From Zygnema cylindricum (taxonomy: Eukaryota > Streptophyta > Zygnematophyceae > Zygnematales > Zygnemataceae), in contig JBBHKE010002075.1 of NCBI GenBank assembly GCA_037447655.1, positions 422,337 to 486,336 of the forward strand: 64,000 nt of DNA, given 5' to 3'. Below are positions 56,011 to 64,000 of the stretch, one piece after another. The position numbers and the translations under genes were made by a program. The stretch's first letter is position 1; the number at the start of each line of letters is the position of its first letter. Below the pieces are notes generated by a model. That model saw only the letters and a program-made list of their open reading frames with translations. It had not been told where the DNA came from and did not search any database.

Positions 56011-57000
56011 TTTCAGGTTATGGGCCCACCCTCTAGGGTACCAATCTTTAATGGAACTGGCTTCATATACTAGGAAAGTATGATGATAGGAGCTCTATGC
56101 AAAAAAAGGTTTTGGGGGATAGTGAGTGGACGATTGGGGCGTCCATCAAGTCTTGGAATCCCTCCAGGGTTTGGAGGAAGCAGATTCATCAGGAAAGATG
56201 ATTCACCTTTAACGGAGGAAACAAAGGAAGGAGAGGTGGTGGACAAAGGAAAGGAGAAGGAGGCGACCACACCAATAGCAACTGGTTTAGCATTCATGTC
56301 ACCTATTCCGAGGAACGAGGAGAATGATACTGAAACCTGGGACTTCAACAATATGGCGGCAAAGCACTTCATCCTACGCCATCTCACTCAAGGACTTGCA
56401 TGTCCTCATTTGCAGGTAGAGAGGGCATCCGATCTTTGGATGGCTCTCATAGAGATGTACCGAAGTGGTACGATTCAGCAACAACAGTTGGCTGATCAGA
56501 AAGTTAAGGAGTATGTATACAAAGGGGGAAATATGTTGGATTTTTGCAATGAGCTTGCTACACTCTTCATGGAGCTAGAGAGTGCGGGTAAAGTTTTTAG
56601 TGAAAAAGAAAAAGTTAACTGTTTACTAATGAAGTTACCTGATGAGTTCGAGAACATAGTCAACCGTGTGCAGGACTTGCCGGACTCAAGGTGGATATGG
56701 AACTCAGTGGTAGGGATGATTCTCGTTCGAGAGAATACGATTGAGATCCGAAGGGGAGGAAAGAGTGGCCAAGCCTTGGCAACAGCGACCGATTGGATGA
56801 ACAAGGATTCCCGGAAACCAGTCGGAAACTATGGGGGTAGGGAGCAGAAAAAACAGGTTGGCGAGTTCGAACCAAGGGCTCCCAAAGGTTTATGTCATTT
56901 TTGTAAGAAACCGGGGCACTATATGGCAGAGTGCACCAAGCTAACCGAGCTTCGGTTAAAGGAGGGGCAGACCGGTGGTACCCCGAGAGGAAATAAAGGC
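55996..57000 (+). pseudogene. A5 gag (copia Gag), broken
   Basis: The start ATG at 55996 lies within the LTR; the first seven codons are LTR-encoded. Codon 26 is TAG (56071-56073) where A3 has Trp, so only a 25-residue peptide is made; an internal ATG at 56080 opens 313 codons. The Gag core (residues ~90-250) resembles UBN2-type copia Gag with a YKGG motif. The zinc knuckle CHFCKKPGHYMAEC is at 56893-56934 (about residue 300). A 2-bp deletion near 56990 throws the frame out just after it. Confidence 0.88.
56016..56030 (+). promoter_or_regulatory. Primer-binding site for a half tRNA-iMet
   Basis: GGTTATGGGCCCACC lies directly after the terminal CA of the LTR. It is the exact complement of the anticodon arm of plant initiator tRNA-Met (GGUGGGCCCAUAACC) as I know it. 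It is not complementary to a tRNA 3' end, and the usual plant copia site TGGTATCAGAGC is absent. Drosophila copia is known to prime from such an internally cleaved tRNA. The site is also coding, giving VMGPPS in Gag. Confidence 0.8.
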
Positions 57001-58783
57001 CCTTGTCACACAGGTACTTGAGGCGGAATCCGAGGACGAGGACGATGAGCTCGTTTTGGATGAGGAGTTGGAGGCGAAAACTGAGGTTGAAATTCCACGA
57101 AGGCAGAAATGTGCTTACGGTGGATTGAAAGGTGAAGCAGGCTGGATTATAGATTCAGGTGCCTCAATGCACATGTGTAAGGATAGACACCTGTTCACTA
57201 AGATAAGAAAGATTCCCACCGTAGAGATAGAGTACGGGGATGGGAGGATAGTCACCACTACTCTTGTAGGATCGGTAGATCTGAAAGTGTTAGTAGAAGG
57301 AAAGACATCCATATTAACATTCTCCGATGTATTGTTTATTCCGGAGCTGAACAAAAACCTTATCTCTACATCAGTATTAGATGATAAGGGCTTTTTCACT
57401 AGCACTAGGGAAGGAGTCTTTACTGCTAGTTTTGAGGAGGATGTCTATTTCATTGCTGAGAAAGGTAGCCATGGGATGTTTAGGCTGATCTTAAGTAATG
57501 AAACGAAGAAACTTTATTATGCTGGTGTTCATGATATTATGATGTGGCATAAGAGGCTTGGGCATGTGAATCTAGATAAGTTAAGAGAGATGAAAAAGAT
57601 GGGAGTAGTGGAAGGGATTCAGTTCAGTGAGAGTGATGATATAAGTGATTGTAGTGGGTGTGCTCAAGGTAAAGCACACAGATTACCCTTTCCAAAAACA
57701 GCCACCTACAAGGGAGAAAAACTTCTAGATCTAGTACACACAGATATTTGGGGACCGGCTAGAGTGCCCTCACCGGGGGGGAAGAGATTTATGATGACTA
57801 TAACTGATGATTGGTCTCGGTATTCCCGAGTATATTTTTTGAAAAACAAGTCAGAGGCTGAGGACTGTTTTAGACAATATAAAGCATGGAGCGAAAAACT
57901 CCATGAAACTCCAATCAAGAGAGTAAGGAGTGACAATGGTGGAGAGTATACTTCTAACCAGTTTGAGGATTTTTTGAGGGAAGATGGGGTTCAACACCAA
58001 AAGACAGTGCCAGAAAATCCTGAACAGAATGGGGTAGCTGAAAGGTTAAATAGAACACTAAGTGATAGTGCTAGAAGTATGTTGTCGGATAAAAAGATAG
58101 GAAAAAGGTTTTGGGCAGAAGCAATGAACTATGCTAATTACCTCAAAAATAGAGTTCTTACTTCAGCAATAAAAGATCAAACACCTTATGAGAGATGGAC
58201 AGGCCGGAAACCAGACTTATCTCATTTAAAGGTTTTCGGCAGTCAAGTATTCAGTCTAGATACTGATCGGTCCAATTGGAAGCTAGATCCTAAAGGAAAA
58301 CCGGGATACTTATTAGGATATGATGAGGATGTTAAAGGATATAGAGTTTATGATCTAAAAAGAGAAGATATAATCTTAGTAAAGCATCTAGTAGTTATGG
58401 ATGAAGGAAAGTCTGTGGATCCCTTCAAATATACAAAGTCAGTAAAAATCAGATTTGAGTCAGAAAATTCTGATGACTTTGAGCTTCCTAACTATCCAGG
58501 TTTTAGAGACGATAACATTCTTGCAGGAACAAATCAGACCGAAAAGGACTCGGCTGTGGAAACTCCAGTGACAACTCTACTCGAAGCGGAAGACGTGGTA
58601 GAAATTGATTCGGAATCAAGGGATAGGGGAGAAGCCGAGTTTGTTCGAAAGAATCCACGAGAACCATCTATTCCGGCCTCAGATTTTGAGGGAGGGAGGA
58701 GAAGTAGCAAAAGACTGCAAGAAAAACAGGTTAATAACAAGGTAACTAAACTATCTCATCAAGATGAACCTCAAACTTATTGA
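57001..58783 (+). pseudogene. A5 protease and integrase
   Basis: The open frame reaches 58783. Protease: WIIDSGASMHMC, with DSGA at 57152-57163. Integrase: zinc-binding MWHKRLGHVNLDKL and CSGCAQGKAH (57540-57675); the catalytic triad is Asp in HTDIWGP (57743), Asp in SDNGGEY (57932) and Glu in GVAERLN (58040), a D,D35E spacing. The copia C-terminal motif GKPGYLLGYDEDVKGYRVYD follows (58300-58350), then an acidic linker. A TGA at 58781-58783 replaces the Gly codon (GGA) seen in A3 and cuts off RT. Confidence 0.9.
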
Positions 58784-58789
58784 GAGGCG

Positions 58790-60352
58790 ATGACTTGTCC
58801 AGAAAGAAACCGGTGGAAGACAGCCATCAATGAGGAGATGGCTTCAATCATGGCAGCCGATACTTGGGAGCTGGTGGACTGTCCACCTAACCGAAAACCA
58901 ATCGGTTGTAAGTGGGTTTTCAAACTAAAACTGAACCCAGATAACACAATCGAGCGCTACAAGGCCAGATTAGTGGCAAAGGGATTTACACAAAAGGAAG
59001 GAATTGACTACGAGGAAACCTTTGCCCCGGTGGTCAGATTTCCCTCCGTCCGCATACTTCTCAGTTTAGCAGCGGCGGAAGACATGGAAGTGCACCAGAT
59101 GGACATCAAAACAGCCTTTTTGCATGGAGAATTAGAAGAGGAGATCTTCATGCGACAACCCGAAGGGTTTGTGGAAGAAGGAGAGGAGAGTAAGGTATGC
59201 CGGCTGATTAAATCTCTTTATGGTTTGAAACAAGCGCCCCGACAGTGGAATAAGAAGCTTGATGAGTTTCTTACCGGTCTAGGATATATTCGGATCAGCT
59301 CAGATCACTCAATCTATGTTTTCGAAGATGAGGAAGGTTTTATATTTATTGCAATTTATGTTGATGATTTGCTTGTTTTAAGTAAATCAATGGAAAAAAT
59401 TAATAAACTGAAAACCGATCTTAAGGGGAGATTTGAAATGAAGGATATGGGGGAAGCAAAATATATTTTGGGAATTCAAGTAGAGAGAGACCGAAAAAGA
59501 AAAATTATAAGATTGACTCAAAAGGAAGCAATAGGGAACATGCTTGAAAAATTTCAAATGGATAAAGCTAATAGTTGTACAACTCCAATGGAATTGAAGA
59601 AGGGAAGTGAGGGGAGTGAGGAAGAAGGAGTCATAGTCTTAGACGAGGAATTATCTCCTGAAGAACAGAAGTTCATGCAGACTATTCCTTACAGGCAAGT
59701 AGTGGGAAGTCTAATCTATTTTATGAATTGTACCCGGCCGGATTTAGCTGCAGCTGTAGGAGTGCTGAGTAGAAGTCTAAATGCTCCCACTAAGAAGGAT
59801 TGGGAGGCAGCTAAGAGAGTCCTTAGATACTTGGTAGGAACTAGAGATCTATGGTTGCATTTGGGTGGGGAGAATACTGACATCACTACTTGGAGTGATG
59901 CCAGTTATGGTGATGCTCCGATGAGGAGATGTACTTCTGGATATGTATTATATGTGGGTGATGGGGCTTGCTGTTGGAGTAGCAAACAGCAAAAGGTTAT
60001 TGCTCAGTCCACCATGGAGGCTGAGTATATGGCCTCTTGCTCTGCTGTAAAAGAATTGATGTGGGTCAAGTCTTTGCTTGGTGAGCTTGGTCACCTTAAG
60101 AGTGGTGTGCAGAAAATATTTTGTGATAATCAGGCAGCAATCGCTATTTCTGCCAATCCTAAACACCATTTTAAAGCCAAACACATGGACATCAGACTCA
60201 GCTTCGTTAGAGAGAAAGTAGAAAACAAAATAATCAGTTTAGAGTACAGACCAGATAGTGAGATGGTAGCAGATATGATGACCAAACCTGTGCCTTCCCC
60301 TAAGCTAATTTTTTGCAGGGAGAAGTGTGGTCTGAAATTAAAGATTGACTAG
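58790..60352 (+). CDS. A5 reverse transcriptase and RNase H (520-codon open frame)
   Basis: This is the longest intact pol portion in the window. RT motifs in order: [66 protein letters not shown] and the active site YVDDLL (59357-59368). RNase H: TTWSDASYGDAP, a TMEAEYMASC segment, CDNQAAIA and KHMDIRLSF, giving the acidic residues of the family. TAG at 60350-60352. In an intact element it would be the C-terminal half of one polyprotein; here it has no start of its own beyond an in-frame ATG at 58790. Confidence 0.85.
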   Translation: MTCPERNRWKTAINEEMASIMAADTWELVDCPPNRKPIGCKWVFKLKLNPDNTIERYKARLVAKGFTQKEGIDYEETFAPVVRFPSVRILLSLAAAEDMEVHQMDIKTAFLHGELEEEIFMRQPEGFVEEGEESKVCRLIKSLYGLKQAPRQWNKKLDEFLTGLGYIRISSDHSIYVFEDEEGFIFIAIYVDDLLVLSKSMEKINKLKTDLKGRFEMKDMGEAKYILGIQVERDRKRKIIRLTQKEAIGNMLEKFQMDKANSCTTPMELKKGSEGSEEEGVIVLDEELSPEEQKFMQTIPYRQVVGSLIYFMNCTRPDLAAAVGVLSRSLNAPTKKDWEAAKRVLRYLVGTRDLWLHLGGENTDITTWSDASYGDAPMRRCTSGYVLYVGDGACCWSSKQQKVIAQSTMEAEYMASCSAVKELMWVKSLLGELGHLKSGVQKIFCDNQAAIAISANPKHHFKAKHMDIRLSFVREKVENKIISLEYRPDSEMVADMMTKPVPSPKLIFCREKCGLKLKID

Positions 60353-60365
60353 AAAATAAGGGGAG
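60353..60365 (+). promoter_or_regulatory. Polypurine tract
   Basis: AAAATAAGGGGAG lies directly between the pol stop codon and the 3' LTR; the plus-strand primer site. The same or nearly the same tract adjoins the 3' LTR of every element here (for example 7811 onwards, 10511 onwards and 34780 onwards on the minus strand). Confidence 0.85.
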
Positions 60366-61414
60366 TGTAGAAACTAATGGTTTTATTAGTATTTTCTAGG
60401 TCTGAAAAGAAATATAGAAGTCGAGGCAGTCTATCTCTAACTTCTCTCTCCAACTCTCAAACTTGTCGCAGTCACTGAGAAATTGGAGAGGAAGCTAGAG
60501 CCATGGCTACCTTGGCTATCCTGAGGTTTACGGGAATTTTATATTAAGGTTTATATATTTAAATAAAATGTATGTGCCGGCGGCAGGATTTGATCCTTGT
60601 ACCTGCCGGCAGGCAGACACGAAGTAGCCGGTAGCCTTAGCCGTTTAATCTAGCGATAGTGTTACATAGCATATAGTTTGATAATTATTTAGATATGTAT
60701 ATTAGCGATAAACCATTTAACTGGAATGAATTACGGGATACATAGATCCAGTAATATATAATGTACGACTTACGGTACGGAAAAAAATCAGTACCGCGCA
60801 TTTGTTTCGTAAAAGAAACAAATACCGCGCATGTATTTATTACGGCTACGATTAAAGCCGAATTTAATCGGACGGCCGGGATTAGCGCCGAGATCGCGGA
60901 GGAAGATTTCGGCGGTTTGTGGCCATCGCCACATCGGATGACGCGTGGCAAAATTCCGTTGGATTGTGGAATCTCCGGAGATTATGGCACCGAATCCGGA
61001 TTTGACATGTGTCGACATTTTGGCCATGTCGTACAATATCCGTACATAAAGTACACCGGCAGCTGTACTTTTGCGTACGGAACTCAATTCTGATTGGTTC
61101 CGTACATCAGTAGATAGAGTCTGTGAGAGAGATAGGACTTAGAAAAATTAGAAGATAGGACCCTCTCTCCCAGAGAGCTTCTGTACAAAAGGTCAACTTT
61201 GACCCTCCATAACTTACTGCTCAGGGGAGCAAATTCAGAGATTCTTTTTGCTATCGACTCAGGGGAGTCTTGTCTTCACAGGGGTGAAGTTGGTCAGAGT
61301 TTTTGTCTGCCAGGGTGGCAGTTATTTTTTCTTAAACACAAAGGGGTCAGGATTATCCTAGAGGCTTCTTGGAAGCTGTCCACTCTGAGGACTTATGGAG
61401 GTCTCAGAGTTTCA
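60366..61414 (+). repeat. A5 3' LTR
   Basis: 1049 bp, nearly identical to 54967-56015. In this copy the fifth leader hairpin is perfect (CTTCAC-AGGG-GTGAAG near 61275). Followed by the target duplication ATGTA (61415-61419). Confidence 0.95.
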
Positions 61415-61985
61415 ATGTATGCACTGCTGCGCGATAAGGACCATGGGTCATTGTCGGATCAGTAAGGACCACATCACCCAAGGTCCACCTAGACCCGTTT
61501 TGGAAAACCAAGTCTACCCGAGGACTTTGGAGACTACTAGATTGGGAACAAGGAGGTAAGATATGGGAAACTTCCCGCTTCACAGTGTAGCCTGCTTCGA
61601 CGCCAATCGCAGCAATCGCATCCTGAACCAAATCATGCGCGACTGTACGTTCACCCCCCCCCGCGAGCAACGAAGTAAATTGATGTCGTCTGAGTCAATT
61701 GGTTGATTACAAACACACTTAGGGCGCCTAAGAAGCGGAGGGTGAGGCAAACCCAAACAAAGGCGGGTAGCAGAGGTGAACTAGTCACACGCCAAAAGAA
61801 GTGTCGAAAAAATCGGTGTTGCTTGTAACCATGCACCAGCCCCCTGGCCCAGAACACGAGCGTAAATGAGCACGCGATAGAGCCAAAGGTAGCGCGTTTA
61901 ATAGATCATGGAATTTTGCGGCTGCGAACTGCTCGGATATGCGTTGTTGCGTTTTTACCAGTAAAGTAAAGGCCACCCTATCTTT
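61415..61985 (-). pseudogene. RT-linked C-terminal domain, first part
   Basis: Minus-strand fragments in order are QRISEQFAAAKFHDLL, AHLRSCSGPGGW, then (frame shifted) VCLGLPHPPL with a CxC and distant Cys, GGERTVAHDLVQDAIA, a KREVSHILPP segment and RVDLVF...GDVVLTDPT. The Glu, Asp and Asp spacing is suggestive of a PD-(D/E)XK-like nuclease domain. The histidine expected before the last Cys is replaced by Asn. At least one frameshift is needed. I see no RT core upstream. It is likely the tail of a decayed non-LTR or related RT gene; the name is left open. Confidence 0.5.
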
Positions 61986-62141
61986 CAAGAAAAGTAATCG
62001 CCGGTCTTTTTTGTCGTGTTCACTATCGTGGTTCCAAACCTTGTAATTTAAGTTGACTATATTTCAATCGAAAATAAAATACTCAACCGATTTCGCGTTC
62101 GCCAAGTGGCTATGACGTAAATAGTGTTAGAAACGTTGTTT

Positions 62142-62887
62142 AAGGGTGACGTTCCATCAGGCGAAAGTGGCGTAGTTTACAGAAATCCGCGACCCTCCGT
62201 ACCAAATCGTACCGCCTATTTTGTTTTTATACGAAAAACAACATTACACAGAATCTTGCCGATACTCTTCGTAGGTCTTGGAGGTAATACTGGCCGTCAG
62301 ATGTTCATCTGCGAGGAGTTCGCTTCATTTTTTTTCTGTAACTAACGAACCTCGAAGAGGTGGGTTGGTAGATACAGAAAAAAAAAGTTCGTGACACGCT
62401 GGACGATTAAGCTACGTGTCATGATGGAAAACCAACGAAAAATCTTAAGATTTGCACATGACACGCGCTTTCCAAAACACAACCGAAAAAAAAAAAGGAA
62501 TTTCCTAACATTCCTTCGTCATGCTATTTTTTGTAACTTTTGTTCGTCACACTATTTCTCTCAAAGGACTTTCGTTATGTTCGAAAACAGAACTTATAAA
62601 AAATGAGCTGGCGTACAGACTAGCGTCTGCAAAAAGTATAAAAGTTATGTCGTATGATTACTTCGTACGCAGGTACATGGTACGAAAGCGAAGATTTGAA
62701 GCTAAGTTTGTCGGTGCTAAAAATCTAAAAGATATTCAATATCGGATCGTAGCTTGCGTGGCGCCTGTCATTTTAGAACAAGTGGCTTATAGACTCTACG
62801 TGATGGAACATCGACTCAATCGACCCTGTCTGTAGAGTTTGCCGTACAATTACAGAAACGTATGATGGAACTTCACCCTAAGGCATT
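62142..62887 (+). repeat. Dispersed repeat copy 2 (uninterrupted)
   Basis: About 746 bp, related throughout to the split copy 1 (54076 down to 53825, then 3767 down to 3282) in inverted orientation. At 62395-62399 it reads CACGC where copy 1 was cut by A1 (CACGT on the same strand). An open frame 62521-62835 (104 codons) shares short peptides with copy 1 (SAKS, YMV, VG-K), hinting at former coding function. Family unknown. Confidence 0.6.
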
Positions 62888-64000
62888 GGATTACAACCCC
62901 ATGTCTCCCTACATTAAGAAAGTAATACACATTTCAGTTTCGGACGTACACTAATAGTCCCTATACCCTAGTAGGCGGTGTAGTTTAATGCTTTCAAATT
63001 TACAATTCATTTTACAATACGACATTTTAGAACTATGTAGGAAAGAGCGCGAACAGAAAATCCAAAACGGATTCTTAACGGCTACAACGCAATGAATACC
63101 GCATAACCTCCTAATAAAGGCGCACAAAACAACATTGTACAATTTGTAAGACTGGGGCGCGTAAGCCGCGTAAGTGCGAACCCTCAAATGGTTCGCGACA
63201 ACAGAATTCAAACGGAAACGAAAACTTCTGCAATGACAACCGCGTTTGAAATCCACCAGAAATATTCGGTGCGACGGAACACTGGCGACAAGACCACAAC
63301 GAAATCGTACGATACCAGCGTGGAACAACGGCGTTTCTAGACTTTCCATTCATGTCATCGATTTTCTGTTTTTGCGTCGGTGGATCCTGAGATGTATCGC
63401 ACCTTATTTTGGACGATCTCAGAATCGACGTAGAAAACGGGTCATCCAGTTCAAAAACAGGTCCTTGTCCAATCGCGCCAGTACAGCATGTTAGAAACCC
63501 GCGAAGTGCGGAAAATCACGCGCGAAACGTACAAAGAGCTTAACGGAATTTTGTATCTACAGCTCTCACCGTCCAGCCGTGATGAACGGAATTTTGTCAC
63601 GTAGGTTTAGCCGTTAGTCTGTTATTGACTTGTATGGCTGCGATATCTTTATGGATATTTGTCCTTTTGGCACTAGCGACAAATTATGGTACGTAGACTT
63701 TGAGACCACGATCTTCCAGCATTTTAGAATCCACCGTCACTAGCTTCCACCGACAAAGCTCTTAGTTTTGCACGTGTGAGATAGAATCAGAATGTGGGTA
63801 AAGAGTGCGCGCTGTCAAAGCGAAGAGCTGTCCTCATTTTGTCGCTATCGTATGTAGGATTCTGTAATCTTTGAGATTTTGTCCGAAAACAATCTTTCCT
63901 TTTGTCACTTCTTTAGATACGCTGTACAAGAAGCTGATTATTCATAAATGCTGGCAGTCAATCTTGGATACTTCGTACGGTTTGTTCTCTAGATTCGATT
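62888..64000. other. Flanking DNA, nothing recognised
   Basis: Less AT-rich than the left flank. Frames of 80-132 codons exist on both strands (for example 63349-62951, minus) but overlap one another and show no motif I recognise. No repeat of the LTR families is visible. Confidence 0.5.

Larger units (their letters stand above)
54967..56015 (+). repeat. A5 5' LTR
   Basis: Order of modules: U3 hairpin 55047-55091, antisense tRNA-like module 55174-55255, TACCGCGCA pair 55393-55432, palindrome 55641-55681 with ATTGG at 55694-55698, then leader hairpins from 55766 and the start-codon hairpin 55984-56010. No strong TATA box is seen (TGTACAAAAGG stands where C1 has TGTATAAATGG). Confidence 0.95.
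54967..61414 (+). mobile_element. A5: young, structurally complete copia element
   Basis: LTRs of exactly 1049 bp each (54967-56015 and 60366-61414) start TGTAG and end TTTCA. I count only about eight or nine differences between them. The target duplication ATGTA is perfect (54962-54966 and 61415-61419). The primer site, polypurine tract and full Gag-PR-INT-RT-RNase H order are present in 6448 bp. Despite its youth the coding region has three disabling changes, so it may have moved using proteins from a sister copy. Confidence 0.95.

Noticed and set aside
63111-63353. Overlapping frames on both strands at 62951-63494
   Set aside because: Mutually overlapping, no recognised motif and no conserved relatives in the window.

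Overview
The window is eukaryotic repeat DNA, almost certainly from a green plant (streptophyte) nuclear genome. It is AT-rich with very long intergenic spans, and about 90% of it is nested Ty1/copia LTR retrotransposons. Their primer-binding site is complementary to the anticodon arm of plant-type initiator tRNA-Met. A remnant RT-linked C-terminal domain on the right looks like one I recall from mosses, lycophytes and algae, so a non-angiosperm is my best guess, not a proof. I see no intact host gene, rRNA, true tRNA gene or CRISPR array.

Layout. Host or old repeat sequence lies at 1-3767, 53825-54961 and 61420-64000. Two elements sit in this base layer. A1 (3773-53819, target duplication ACGTG) is split across almost the whole window. 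A5 (54967-61414, target duplication ATGTA) is young and complete in structure. Inside A1, B1 (6358-49908, duplication GTGTT) interrupts pol. Inside the 5' LTR of B1 lies A2 (minus strand, from 6763). A2's RT gene holds C2 (8743-17934, duplication AAAAC), and the 5' LTR of C2 holds C1 (9202-13696, minus strand). The nest is therefore five levels deep. A2 integrase also holds C3 (19606-23958). Next come A4 (LTR at 23959, interrupted by A3 at 24096-30543), an unrecognised broken reading frame (32883-33674), two minus-strand elements sharing an LTR (D1, D2; 33797-41762) and an orphan segment (41763-44365). B1 then resumes at 44366 and A1 resumes at 49909.

Families. A, B and D are autonomous-type copia elements with the order Gag (CCHC knuckle) - protease - integrase - RT - RNase H in one frame; every copy here is broken. 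C is a gag-only (TR-GAG-like) family. Its single frame joins Gag to a shrunken RT/RNase H tail and lacks protease, integrase and the RT core, so it would depend on an A-like partner.

Shared design. All families keep (i) a copia-type half-tRNA primer site directly after the LTR, (ii) a gag AUG inside the last ~25 bases of the LTR, in the loop of a hairpin, (iii) a leader with a row of small AGGG-loop hairpins, and (iv) a tRNA-like A-box/B-box module antisense to the element within the LTR. Hairpin stems differ between families while pairing is kept, which is the strongest sign of a conserved RNA-level system in this window. Alignments and difference counts given here were made by eye.
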